Below are positions 21,485 through 32,748 of a stretch of 64,000 bases of DNA, piece by piece. Source of the DNA: Pollenia angustigena (taxonomy: Eukaryota; Arthropoda; Insecta; Diptera; Polleniidae). A program made the translations under genes and the position numbers. Positions within the stretch are counted from its first letter, which is position 1. Every line of letters begins with the position of its first letter. The notes under the pieces are model-generated. The model did not search any database, had not been told where the DNA came from, and saw only the letters and a list, made by a program, of their open reading frames with translations. The stretch covers positions 220,204,208 through 220,268,207 of the forward strand of contig OV884058.1 in NCBI GenBank assembly GCA_930367215.1, read 5' to 3'.

Positions 21485-21708
21485 GGAGGGCCCAGAGCTG
21501 AAGCGAACCAAGTCAAAAATGAAAATTCGAGAGTATTTTGAGTTTGAGTAAGTGAACTGCCATTAATTTCTGAGAAACGAATCACTTTTTGATTTAGTTC
21601 TTCACAGAAATGGATAGAGTTAAACTTTGCGTATGATTGAGCACCAGTTTTGCAATACATACATGTGTTATATTATATGACTTGGTTCGGTTTAGCTCTG
21701 AGTCCTCC
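21485..21708. repeat. MITE with GGAGGGCYCAGAGCTGAAGC ends, copy 1
   Basis: About 35-bp TIRs: GGAGGGCCCAGAGCTGAAGC and, inverted, GACTTGGTTCGGTTTAGCTC. The 224-bp element is non-coding. A second copy at 24480-24967 carries an internal insertion, which confirms the element boundaries. Confidence 0.7.
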
Positions 21709-22239
21709 CTATACAAGTTGGAATATCTCATAAAGCTTGTAAGAAATTTTAACACATAAACATAACAAAACTTTTTAAAGCTTTAAGATTGGTTTCATTA
21801 AAAGATTCACAAATTCGTTTTTGAGTGACAGTTCTCTACTCTAGAAAAAGCATGCAATTTTAACGATTTTTTTTTAACTATCAATTTTGTGACGAAAAAC
21901 GATTTTTAAGACAAAACGATTTGGAATCGATAATATCGTTTTTAGTTTCTTTGAAAAGTTATTTCAAATATATTTTATTTTTTAGTGCATGCATGCAAAT
22001 CAGCATCCGAGTGTTGTCAATTTGTTAGTGTTGAATAAAGAAAACGAAGTCTTCTTAGATTTTTAAATAAATACCCTAACACAAAACGATAAAATACTTT
22101 TTTGTCAAAGCTACCTTGTCGGACATTCAGTAAGCTTTAAATTAACTGAAAGCTAACTATTTCTTAAGTAGTGGTGGTTGACAGTTGCATTACTTTTATA
22201 TGGAACTAGCTTAACCCGGTGCGTTTCGCTACACTGCTG
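21709..22239. other. AT-rich stretch, nothing recognised
   Basis: Contains several ATCGATAATATCG-like motifs near 21895-21950 but no gene or repeat end. Confidence 0.45.
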
Positions 22240-22897
22240 TAACCACTTCTTCAGTAGAGAGATATTTAATATATGCATCCTATAGGAGGTATTCCCCCCT
22301 GCGCATACCCGCTTTATTTTTCTGTTCAAAAGTGAAGTATACCATAAGAGTGACTTCTACAAAGTTTGAACATTCTTACTATCACAGTTTTTAAGATATG
22401 CGATATTAAACATTGGTGTCCTATGGGGAGTAACACTTCACCCACTACTATTTTATTTAAATTTTGGGGCTTAGAAGATCCTACTACCAAAAGTTCAACA
22501 AAATGCGTGCAGCGGCTCTTATTAATATTTCTATCTATAAGGGGTACTGCTCCTCGTCTGTCTCCCCGCCCATTTCTATATTGAAATTTATAGTTTACCA
22601 TAATAGTAGCTTTAAACACGTTTGAAGACTCTCCCTTTAATAGTTCTTCAGTTAAGCGATGTTTAAAATATGCCTCCTATGGGAGGTATTTCCCCCCCCC
22701 CCTGCGCCTACCCGCTTTATTTTTTGTTCAAAAGTGTAGTTTAGCATAAGAGTTACTTCTGCAAAGTTTGAACATTCTCACTATAACAGTTCTTAAGATA
22801 TGCGATATTAAGCATTGGCGTCCTATGGTGGGTACCACTTCCCCACTGCTATTTTATTTTAATTTTGGGGCTCAGAAGATCCTACTGCTAAAGCTAT
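22240..22897 (+). repeat. Tandem repeat with ~400-bp period
   Basis: TTCAAAAGTG...GAAGATCCTACT at about 22325-22495 recurs at about 22730-22895, and CCTAT-GGAGGTATT...CCCGCTTTATTTTT at 22279 recurs at 22676, giving a period of 397-402 bp. Each period holds two diverged half-units, each with CCTATRGG followed by a C-rich stretch and a TTTGAA(C/G)A(C/T)TCT motif. This suggests an older duplication of a ~200-bp monomer. No coding sequence. Confidence 0.7.
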
Positions 22898-23194
22898 AAA
22901 CTTACTACTTTAAGTTACAAAAATAAAACAATTTCTTTTATGCTTAAAGTTATTGCATCAGAAAATTAACTGATGCAATAACTGTTAATATTTGCTGCAG
23001 AGCTGCGGCATCACTGCATAAAAAAACTTTTGACATATAAAAGTAATGCCAAGTTTCTTACAACTGATGCGCAGCAACTGCATTAACGAACGTACCCTTT
23101 ATTTCGAGTAAGAGTAGAGTAAGCGTAGTTTTTAGAGTGTCAATTGGCATAAGCAGGCCATTTCGGGAGGATATTTGTTTGAGGAACTTGATTT

Positions 23195-23326
23195 CCCGGT
23201 AGGCTAGCTGGTAGTGAGCTAGTCTATCAGCGCCGGGGTTGCGGGTTCGATTCCCGCCAGAGACTCTGGTTCCTGCAGACAAGCGTAAAGCTTCGCGGGA
23301 TTAGCTTAGGGAATTAAAAAAAAAAA
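23195..23326 (+). repeat. tRNA-derived SINE A, copy 2
   Basis: Best-preserved copy: head CCCGGTAGGCTAGCTGGTAG (A-box region), B-box GGGTTCGATTCCCGCC (near 23243), body AGACTCTGGTTCCTGCAGAC...CTTCGCGGGATTAGC and an A-tail. Its length is about 130 bp before the tail. 22898-23194 upstream and 23327-23995 downstream are AT-rich with nothing recognised. Confidence 0.8.
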
Positions 23327-23995
23327 GGTAAAATCACCATAATAACAAAAATTTACCGGTGTCTGGAAATAAAAAACGCAAAACGCAAGAATTTTGAAGT
23401 TGTTCTTATACACTTTTAATTAAATATTTATAATTTTTTTTATAAAATTCTGTTTAAGAGAGTTATACATATTTGTATAATATTCTTCATAAAATTCTTT
23501 TATTACAGAAATCTTATTAAAACATGACGTTTAAAATTCTTGCGTTATACGTTTTCGATTTTCAGAACACCGCTGTTAACATGCTTTATTTCGTTGCATT
23601 TCATTAGAATTGTCTTAATTTCTACTGTGACGTGTTATGTCTCCATTAAAAAAAGTTTAATTGATTGATTAACTAATGCGAGTTTTTTTTGGTTCTTTAA
23701 ATCTAAAAAAAGTTTTGTGGGTTCTCTGTAGGTCCTAAAATGTTTAATGTAATTAATTGTTAAAGATACCCTGCAAAAAACTTTGGAAGTTGTTCGAGTA
23801 GAAGGGATATTTTCATGACTTCTTGAGCACTTAACTACTTGAATGAATTAAAAATGCCTTTCAAAATTGGAATAAATTTTTAATAAGTGAACCCATGAAA
23901 AATTACATGCAATGCACCCATTCAACTCTTATGAAGGAATTACAATTTTTCACTATAATTAGGTATTCTTTGAGGATTGAAAGGGGACGAATATT

Positions 23996-24426
23996 CCCAG
24001 CGGTAAATATTGAAAGGAGCGCAAATATTGAAAGGAGCGCCTTTTTGAAGGCCTCTATACTCCTTTCTAAAAGATTCGCTTCGCATGATATCCTGCCTTC
24101 AGAAGTATGCCTTCTAGAAGGCATAAACTTCTTTTTAAAAGACCTTCTGAAATATTCAGTACACATTCGCTACTCCCTTCTTTGAGAAGGGAGAAAGGAA
24201 GGTGTTCAGTTTTATTTACTTTTTATTTTTAGTGACCTTCCTTACTCCCTTCTTTGGGAAGGGATCGAAGTTTTTTTTAAATGAAGTATGGAAGGCCTTG
24301 CGCCCAATGACAACCTGTGTAAAAAATAAATAAGTATGGAATGCGGCGAGAAGGGCTTCTGACTGCTTGTGACTGCTAAATAAGGCCTTCTATTAGGCCT
24401 CTTTACTCATTCTAGTTACCGCTGGG
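23996..24426. repeat. TIR element (CCCAGCGGTAA ends), copy 1
   Basis: CCCAGCGGTAAATATTGAAA at the left end and TTACCGCTGGG at the right end (24426). The interior has several inverted CCTTC/GAAGG blocks (CTCCCTTCTTTGAGAAGGGAG near 24174). A longer element with the same ends is at 53006-54039. Non-coding; the target duplication is unclear. Confidence 0.55.
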
Positions 24427-24479
24427 TTATATACAATTGACTTTAATGATTGAGTTAAATTTTTTTAATATATACATAT

Positions 24480-24967
24480 GGAGGGCTCAGAGCTGAAGCG
24501 AACCAAGTCAAAAATGAAAATTCGATAATATTTTTAGTTTGAGTAAGTGAACCTCCATTTATTTCTGGAGCCATTGACATGGGTTTATTAGCGTTACTTT
24601 TGGAACGAAAAACAAAGTTGCAATAAAATAGAAAAGATAAGCTGTGATATTAATTTAAGTTGTGTGTTTAATTTAATTATATGTTAAATATTTTCTGTTT
24701 TATGTAAACTGTGTAACATTCAATGCATAATTTAATGTGAAAAACTACTTAGTAATTACAACCCCTGAAGATGTCAACAAAACGTTGGGAGAAACATGTA
24801 AAAAGGTTTTTTATTTACATTAATACATTAGGCCCAATTAGCTTAACAAAAACTTATACATAACTTTTTGATTTAGTCCGTTACAGAACTCGATAGAGTT
24901 AAACTTTGCGAAGAATTTCACACCAGTTTTATTTTATGACTTGGTTCGGTTCAGCTTTGAACCCTCC
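24480..24967. repeat. MITE with GGAGGGCYCAGAGCTGAAGC ends, copy 2, interrupted
   Basis: Same ends as 21485-21708. Alignment to that copy shows an insertion of about 290 bp between about 24571 and 24857. The inserted piece contains CCCCTGAAGATGTCAACAAA followed by ACGTTGGGAGAAAC. This resembles the hammerhead-like motif found near ends of Penelope-like elements, but the assignment is speculative. Confidence 0.6.
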
Positions 24968-25344
24968 ATATGTAAATACATTTAATATTAATATGTATTT
25001 AAATTTGTTATATTTATTTATTTATTTATTAAGGCCTATGCAATAGGTCTGCTTACCTCTGCAACAATACAAAAAACAACAGGCATTTTATTTGTGTAAA
25101 ATTTACCCGCCGTTGTTAAAATCTTACTACTACATAGGGAAAACAAAAGTAACAATGTTTTTTATAATACATTCCCATAATGCATATAAAAATTAATCAA
25201 TGAAAATACGTATTAAAATCATTAATGATTCATTGCTTTTCATTCACACTGATTTCAGTTAATATTCCAGATCAATGAAAACCCCGATCTAATCACTGAA
25301 CTTTCATTGGTTCTTAGCAAAATTTTTAATGACGAGCCGTTTAC
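24968..25344. other. AT-rich stretch, nothing recognised
   Basis: ATTTATTT-type simple sequence near 25010-25030; no gene or repeat end. Confidence 0.45.
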
Positions 25345-25508
25345 CTTAATGTGAACCCATGCTCGCCAACGACACGCTAATGTTAAAATCATGATGGTTT
25401 CACCTAAAAAGAACCAGTGCATTATCCGCGGAACCCATGCATTTACTACTTCTTTTGCATGTCTCTTTTTGCTGGGTAATTTCATAGTTGGCCAAGATAT
25501 TAACTTAT
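25345..25508 (-). CDS. Unassigned putative exon (minus strand)
   Basis: A minus-strand frame of 93 codons (25536-25255) has unusually coding-like composition for this window. It includes KKRHAKEVVNAWVPRIMHWF, then ETIMILTLACRWRAWVHIK. Candidate splice sites bracket it: an acceptor CCCTTAG before 25508, and a donor AAG/GTAAAC after 25345 that lies on a codon boundary, leaving about 54 codons. The tryptophan-rich, partly hydrophobic segment could be a membrane-associated stretch. I do not recognise the family. It could be a host exon or a remnant of an unknown transposon; function is not assigned. Confidence 0.3.
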
Positions 25509-25536
25509 CTAAGGGACAAATATTTATTTTGCACAC

Positions 25537-26540
25537 AACCTTTTAAACTTTCTTATTGAGAATATATTGACTTAAAACTAAGATTTTTCAATATATAAAC
25601 CCTTTTTTAACAAATAGCGTATTAATTTCTTTTATACTTAATCATAATAGACTCTAAAAGCCTGTGGGTTACTCAACTACATTACTGTCCAAAACACTTG
25701 TTTCCCTTCCAAAAAAAAAGTCCTTTCCCCTAGTGTGTAATATACAGGCAATCTATTGAAACTCTACAATTTTCACATTTATTTAAATCATATAATTTAA
25801 CCAAAATTACTCAAATTATATAAATATATAATCATTTAGCACTTACAAACGTACTTTTATGAAAACTACCCAAAACACAAAAAAACTGGATATGTATATA
25901 TTTAAAGGTATAATCGCAAGCTCGTAATGAAGCAAACCAACAAAAAGGTACATGCATTTAGAAACTCTTTAAAACAAACACATTTGCACACATGAATACA
26001 CTTTTGTTGGGATGTGTGTTTGTTAGTTTAGAACGTATAAAGTTTATCAGGTTACCCACCTGAGAGCAACAGTACAATTTATATTTACAAATAGTTTATC
26101 CTTTTGCTTGCTACTCCTTCTTCCAACTAACTAACTAACAACACACACTCTCCTATACATGAACAAACACACTCTTAGCACTTCGTATGTATGTACATAT
26201 TATGGGTGTTCCGAGTATTGTTACTGCCACTAGTGCTTCTTCTAGTAATAAAATAATACTACTGTACAACTATGCTTTCATGTATGTGTTTGCAAGTGTG
26301 TACTCGTAGTACACACTTCGAAGCCAACTAACAGTCGAAAACAAACAACAGCAACAAAAATGCGGAAAAAGTTTTCAAAGTTTTACAAATATATCTTTTT
26401 AAAATAAAGAAATTATTTACTACACACAAAACTTTTAATAAAAAAAAACAAGAAAAAAAAGAGAGTTAAAAAGTACAAACGTTTATACATTTATTCATAC
26501 ATACATACATACATATTTGCAAATAAATACATGTATTTGG
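25537..26540. other. AT-rich stretch with simple sequence
   Basis: CACA- and CATACA-type repeats and short frames only. Confidence 0.45.
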
Positions 26541-26689
26541 GCCGTTTATTTTGAAAGTGGCATAAGTCATTTTGTTTTTAAGTCGAGATATTTAAGGGTT
26601 TGCGTTTTAACACGTTTAAAAATATGGATGCTAACTTTCGAGAAGATTCACTTGTATTTGATATATCATGATACTGATATTTTTCTCAG

Positions 26690-26733
<44 letters not shown>

Positions 26734-26790
26734 TATTATTAACTCGATTTTTTTGAAAAAGTGACTTATGCCACTTTCAAAATAAACGGC
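26541..26790. repeat. MITE with GCCGTTTATTTTGAAAGTGG ends
   Basis: TIRs of about 33 bp: GCCGTTTATTTTGAAAGTGG at 26541 and the inverted copy ending at 26790, nearly identical. The 250-bp interior carries a perfect (TTA)n microsatellite. Target duplication unclear. Confidence 0.7.
26692..26740 (+). repeat. (TTA)n microsatellite
   Basis: About 16 uninterrupted or nearly uninterrupted ATT units, inside the MITE at 26541-26790. It generates a spurious poly-tyrosine frame. Confidence 0.9.
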
Positions 26791-27367
26791 TCATTTATTT
26801 AAGTATGTATTAAGTATGTGTGGTTAAGTTTGCATAGTAATTCATTTGCCAACACATAGAAAAGTTTACTGTACACTAAAAGAAAATTTATTGATTTTTT
26901 TTTTTTTTTTTGTAAAATGTAGGCTACGAAACAATTCGAAATTATATTCAAAATTTATTTATTCAGAATTGGTAATGCTACACTCAAAAGAAAAATCAGT
27001 CCATCCGATTCAAATCAATCGAAGAGGTATTAAGAGTACGGATTTTCTTGAATCAAGTAGGGATTTTCAATCGTAAAATACTTAAATTATCCATATTCAA
27101 TCCTGATTTCGTACTACAAATAATCCGAAAATGAGACTGATATAAATAAAACTAAGATTGAATCTATCTCAAAATGCGCTTGATTCAAGAATTATAAAGT
27201 TGATTCAATCCCGAATTTGTACTTGAAATAAACCAAAAGGGAAATTAGAAGAAGAATATCATTATGATTGATTTAGTTACCCGTGTTACACATTGCAGAC
27301 TTTCAATAATAAGAAACCAGCATCATTCCCGATATGGTTTTTATTTTTTAAACTAAATGTACACATA
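26791..27367. other. AT-rich stretch, nothing recognised
   Basis: TTACCCGTGTTACACA near 27280 and the following CCAGCATCATTCCCGATATGG resemble 13548-13635, so part of this may be an unnamed repeat. No gene was recognised. Confidence 0.4.
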
Positions 27368-27945
27368 TCGGGTGATTTTTTAAGAGCTATAGGAAAGTTT
27401 AAAAAAAACACATAAAATTCAGAAAAATGCATGAAATCTTTATTTGAATCGATAGTACGGTCCATAAAGTTTAATGTTTGAAGATTATTTCATGCAAATG
27501 TTGACCGTGACTGCACCTCAAATGGTCCATCCGCAAAAAGTTGGATATCATCTCACGGTAGCGCTCACCATTCACAGTTACATTACGATTCGCATCATTT
27601 TTGAAGAAGTACGGTCCAATGATGCCACCAGCCCATAAACCGCACCAAACTGTGACTTTTTCTGGATGCATTGGTAGCTCTTGCAATGCTTCTGGCTGAT
27701 CTTCACCCATTGAGCCAAAAATGAGCTTCGTCGCTGAACACAAGAACGCGCGATGAACTTTCTTCACAGAGCACACATTTTGATAATAAAATTCAATAAT
27801 TTGCAAGCGTTGTTCGTTTGTAAGACGGTTCATGGTTAAATTATAGACCAAACTGAAGATGTTTGATAGTGAAAAAAAACACGAAACGTGCGTCAGCTGT
27901 TTAAACCAGTGTTGCCAAAAAGATAATAGCTAAAAAATCACCCGT
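27368..27945 (-). mobile_element. Internally deleted mariner-like element
   Basis: Ends CGGGTGATTTTTTA at both sides (27369 and, inverted, near 27944), flanked by TA (27366-27367 and 27946-27947). At 578 bp it is less than half the length of a complete mariner. It contains a deleted transposase frame on the minus strand. The TIR differs from that of the 7207 element, so this is a second mariner family; the fragment at 62448 ends in the same ATCACCCG. Confidence 0.85.
27471..27851 (-). pseudogene. Deleted mariner transposase remnant
   Basis: The 126-codon frame joins the N-terminal DNA-binding region (MNRLTNEQRLQIIEFYYQN...VHRAF) directly to the middle of the catalytic domain (HPEKVTVWCGLWAGGIIGPYFFKNDA, then VTVNGERYREMISNFL) and the C-terminus (HGQHLHEIIFKH). 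A short SATKLIFGSMG piece is all that remains of the first-aspartate region, and the second and third aspartates are missing. It cannot be an active transposase but could keep DNA-binding ability if expressed, as deletion derivatives of mariners sometimes do (inference). Confidence 0.85.
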
Positions 27946-27947
27946 TA

Positions 27948-28320
27948 GTACTGAAAATATAACCTAAATGATAAGCCAGAGTTCTCAATTTCACTTTTTA
28001 AACATGTCTTGTCTTGTTCTGTTGTTTTTGTTGATTCTACACACAACAAGCAAATCGTTTTTAACTACTTGTGTAGTGTTGTTGTAGAGTCTGCAACAAA
28101 CTTTGATAAGTTAAATGAGATTAAAACGCTTACATTGTAATTTTACTCTCAGAGTAGCACTACTAACGAAAATTTTAATCTATTTTTACTTGGTTTAAGA
28201 ATTTTTTTACTTATTTTAAGAAATTCCAAGATTGATTTTCGAAAGAAACCCCATTTAGAACTGTTTAAGTTTGTTTTAGTGTTATTCGTACTTAAATTCT
28301 TATGTACGACTCGTACATAC
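27948..28320. other. AT-rich stretch, nothing recognised
   Basis: Short frames only between the deleted mariner and the piggyBac-like element. Confidence 0.45.
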
Positions 28321-28324
28321 TTAA

Positions 28325-29629
28325 CCTTCATAAGGTCTTCAAATTTGCTGACGTTAAAGGTCTTCGGGTCAAATTTGACCCAAATAGAAAATTTTAAATA
28401 AATACTCACTTTTTTCAATAAAGTATGTTTTAAAAGTTGATATTTTATTTCTAGATTTAATCAGTATATTGAAGCTGTATTTATTGCTAACATTTATTGC
28501 GAATACAAAAGTACATTTAACGTAAAGTGGTTGTATCTGTTTTGTGACATAATTGGCAACGACTTATTTTTGACTTGTAAACTTATTTTTTCCTAGTTTT
28601 TGGTTGAAGATGACGGGTGCTGTTCCTGCTCAGCTACTTCAAGCACTCTTTTGTAATTTTTCATGAAAATAAGTCTTTGGGTAAGTTTTTTGACTGCTTG
28701 ATATAGGGTGCGGCAAGTTGAAAACCTGAATTTTCTAAGAAATGTCGACGTTTGGCAAAACAGTTTTTATTCTAGCCATGTTTGGCTGATGTCAATGATA
28801 GCTTTTAGTGGCCAAAAGCTCTGGTGCAATTCAATATTGTTTTTACATATAGTTCCTACCAAAGTAATTTGGTTCTCTAGGAATTTTTGCCCCAATTAGT
28901 ACGATGTAAAACAATTCTTTGCAGTCATACTGCGACGTTTAAAACCAACTGTCAAAGCAAGAACTAAATGCTTACATTTGCTTATTTCAGGCAAAACTCC
29001 TATTTATTTGCCTGTATACGGTTGTATATTCCAGGCATAGTTAATCAACTCATAGATTTTATGGCTCACGTATCGCCGCAAACTTCTCTAAAATTTGGCG
29101 TTCATTGCGAGTATCCTTGTTGTCAAATCTTAGTACTCTCGAAAGATTTTTGAATCTGATCAACTACATGATTGCTCCAAAAATAGGTTTTCCTTCCACA
29201 ACATCTCACAAACTGTCTGTCTTTGATTATTTGATCTTTACAATTCAGCTAACTAGAGCACCAATAAATGCGAAATTTTGGTGTCGCTAACTTCAGTCCA
29301 ATCAATACCAAATACACATTTACCTTCATTATTAGTTAACTTCAAAATAGCGCATGTCACAGGAGGTGTAAAAAATAAATAACAACTGGAAATTTCTAAC
29401 GAAAGTTCAAGAATTTTGCTACAGTTCAAATATGACCCAAAGACCTTAAGTGCAAAAAATTTTATACTTTTTTTTCGCCAATATTTTTTTCTAAAAACCT
29501 AACGTAGTTGTTGGCATTTAAAATTTAATATAAGTCATAAAATATAAAAAATATAAGTCACTCACTTTTAGAAAAAAATTAATTTTTATTTCAAAATGGG
29601 TCAGATTCGACCCGAAGACCTTATGAAGG
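28325..29629 (-). mobile_element. piggyBac-like element with decayed transposase
   Basis: TTAA at 28321-28324 and 29630-29633 flanks the inverted ends CCTTCATAAGGTCTTC. Just inside lie the palindromes GGGTCAAATTTGACCC (left) and GGGTCAGATTCGACCC (right). On the minus strand, broken coding traces appear in the expected order: IDWTEVSDTKI followed by a KTDELW-like stretch (near 29150-29310), then RCQLCHKT (near 28540), part of the C-terminal cysteine-rich domain. Stops and shifts are frequent and the DDD core is not recognisable, so it is dead. The TTAA duplication plus the cysteine motif make the superfamily firm. Confidence 0.8.
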
Positions 29630-29807
29630 TTAAGGTACGTATAAAAAAACTCAATAAATGCTGAGGGTTTTTCTTTTTGTGTAGGCACCAGATTAGGCTG
29701 GTGACATTGGTCTTTACAAGTCACTGGTTCAAAGGGACCCATGGAATGAGGATGGCTCTAGGTTATAAAGACATTTGCAGAAATTAGTACGATTATAACT
29801 TTCTTTG

Positions 29808-30045
29808 CCAATGCCCCGGTTTTGGCGTAATTAGGACAAGTAATTTGGCGAGACCAGAATTGTCATGCTTAAATACTAGTTATATCATATGCGAGATTAA
29901 GCCCGATCTTTCTTTTCTTTATGAAATTGAAATGGTTCGAGGCTGAAGTTCTGTCTGGAGAATAATGAGGTGAACACTGGCTGACTCTGGTCACTGACTC
30001 AGGGTTTGACAAAGGAACCGCTATTAGGACCCAAGTGAGCGTATA
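29808..30045 (+). mobile_element. 3' fragment of the LINE family found at 35.4-40.1 kb
   Basis: CCAATGCCCCGG, then GACCAGAATTGTCATG, GGTTCGAGGCTG and AGGACCCAAGTGAG align in order with 39831-40055 of the large LINE. This covers the C-terminal cysteine region and the 3' UTR. It has many substitutions and a deletion and is an old 5'-truncated copy. Confidence 0.75.
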
Positions 30046-30903
30046 CACACTGGTTAATAAATTTATTTCCTGAAAATACTATATATTCTCTAAACGTGTT
30101 GCACAACACATTTCAAAATCACTAAGTATGATTGTATTTATGTAGGTTTACTATATACTCGTATCCATTAACATGGAAACGTGTAAATATATATTACTTT
30201 TGTGTGTCTGTGAGTGGGTCTTTAAAAAGTTTAAATCCCTACACACAAATGACTGCTAATTTGTATGAAGAGTATCATGAAGAGACCAAGAACAAAACTA
30301 AATTCGAAAAAAAAACAACTTAAATATCTTTCAACGACAAGATTCAACATTAATACAGCAACAAAAGTACCCATCTCATTTATTGTTACACTTTGCATGG
30401 CTGCTGCTAATGTGTCTGTGTGTATTATCTATGATAATGTGAGTAGTATATTTGTGTTACCAGAAAAAAGTAGTTTGTTGGTTCTTGATATTTAAGTTGT
30501 ACGAACGAACAAGTGACTGAATGAGTGAGTACATGCTGCTGAGAGAATGTGGCATCATTGTGACGATGCTGATGCTGATGATGATGTTGATAAAGATAAA
30601 AATCATCATGTTTAGCTTTTCGTTTGTCGTAAAACAAAAGTCGACAACTTAACGTCAACGTTACACTAGCCGGCAGTCAGCTAGATAGGCACACAGTCGT
30701 ACAGTCAGCCAGGCGGATAGACAAAGAGGAAGTCATTTCAATGAACAGACCTACAGATGGACGCATGGTTGGACGAACGAAGGTTATTCTCTGATATTCC
30801 TCAGTTGTTATGGCCGTTGGCATGTAAGTTGACTATTATACTGACATGACTACATAATCAAAAGCTGCAAATGTTCTTCACATAAAAACAAACCGACACA
30901 GAT

Positions 30904-30949
<46 letters not shown>

Positions 30950-31849
30950 GCAGTGAATTCAAAATTCTACATCAATATGCTACAAATATACACCCACAAA
31001 AATAAAGCCATACATTTTTACATTAGCTAAACGTTATAAAAGTATCCACCAACTGACATTTACACGTTCTAACATCGTATACTGAGTTTCCTGGAGTTAA
31101 GAATGGACGATTTTTAGAAGCAATCACTGACACTTAGAGTACAAAAAAGATGAATTTAACAGCCATCATATTGAAATATACACATATTTTTGGTCATGTT
31201 TTTCGGGTTGAAGCGTGCAACCCACCACATTTTCTTAGTAGCGTTTTTATTTTTTTTTTTTGGATTTTTTTTATCGCCTTTTGGTGCCTCATCATTTTCA
31301 CTGAGCCAAACATGTGCTTTTTTCTTTCCTCACTTTCCTCCGCACTACTTATCAGATGATTTCATTGCTTTAATATTGTTGGCCCACTAAATGGACGTGA
31401 AGAAAAAATATTTTTTTTTTTATTGTCTACGTTTGAGGTTGAGTTTGGTGGTGTAGAATTCAAAAGATGGAAATAAAAGAAAATGATTTGAAGGAAAATG
31501 TGTGAGAAAAAGACGAACATGAATAATGCTACATACAATATTACATGTGTATGTAATATAAAAATGTTTTTAGCCATCAAATTTTGATATAGATCTTATA
31601 AAATTGACGATTTGGGGACTTAAAGGAGAAATTCTTGAAAATAAATGGTTTAACTTTTAGCTTTTCACCTATTTAAGCAATCTTTTCTTTTAGCAATTTG
31701 TTCTTATTTTTAAAGACTTTTGTAAAATTTTCAAAATTAATTCGTTATCTTTAACACTTTCACACAATTTTCACGATGATTTGTTTTCCTATTTTGAAAT
31801 CATGCCTTTTTTTTGTTTGAAAGCGAGCGGGGTAGAAAAAAGACAAACC
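30046..31849. other. Non-coding stretch with (AC)n microsatellite
   Basis: A run of about 22 AC units at 30904-30948 and T-rich stretches near 31245-31275. No gene or transposon end was recognised. Confidence 0.5.
30904..30948 (+). repeat. (AC)n microsatellite
   Basis: About 22 perfect dinucleotide units. Confidence 0.95.
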
Positions 31850-32090
31850 TACGAAGCGCATTCTGAATGCCCAACTTTCTTTATTTTTGGAGAAATAAGA
31901 TCCAATGACTGCGGCACTGTGTAAGCCGCACAAAATGGTGCATTTTGATTGATGTGTGTGGATTCATGATTGGACAAAGTATGCTGATCATAAACGTCAA
32001 AAACAAAGCGGTATGACAGTTCGTTTGAGAGCTAAACCCTTCGTTGATTCTATCGTGCTTAAGAAACAGCCTCTTCATTTAAAAATCTTG
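31850..32090 (-). pseudogene. Fragment of a mariner-like transposase
   Basis: On the minus strand ILCGLHSAAVIGSYFSKNKE is the counterpart of VWCGLWAGGIIGPYFFKND in other copies here. Upstream is a weak match to the region after the first aspartate. It has frameshifts, no TIRs and no catalytic residues. Confidence 0.55.
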
Positions 32091-32748
32091 TGGTCATGAA
32101 AGCAAATATTAGTTTGGCAGTGATGCTTTTATTAAACTGATTATTACATACACATATGTACATTAGGGTTATGACTTTTTTTATTTCTTTTCAAAAACTT
32201 AAATGTATTTCAAATACACGACTTAAAAATATTTTGTATGTCAAATACATCAATGCATTTTGCCCAACCCTGAATAAGAAATAAGGGCCTCCCTGCATTG
32301 TTTTATTTTTATTTTAAGGCAATGTTTATTTTAGGAATTTTTTTTCCAAATTTGTTTCCAATTTTTTTTCTAGTTTTAATTAACCCTAGAAAGATAACGT
32401 TATTTTTTCGTACTGAAAAGATAACGATGCGTCTGAAAGACGTATGCTTGTTTATATCCTTTAAAGGATATCACCGAAAATAATATTGATGCATTTTATT
32501 GTTGAAATCATTTATTTATGCTATTTCTTTTAAAAAAATATAGTTTTTAAATAAAAATAAAGTTAAAAAAAAAATTCAAGTAGCAATATCAAAAATTAAA
32601 GAGTTTTTATAAAGGACTACAGTTCGGTTCTAAACTTAAATAAATATTTTCTTTGTACTTTATGTAGATAATGTTATCTGTATTAACTTATATAAACCAC
32701 AAAAAAAAAAAAATAATTTGAACAACATTATGTGCAAGATTAACAAAT

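Noticed and set aside
23195..23270. Functional tRNA gene
   Set aside because: Four dispersed copies with a shared non-tRNA body and A-tail show it is a SINE; the cloverleaf stems do not pair properly.
26517..26756. 79-codon frame ending in poly-tyrosine
   Set aside because: It is produced by the (TTA)n microsatellite inside a MITE.
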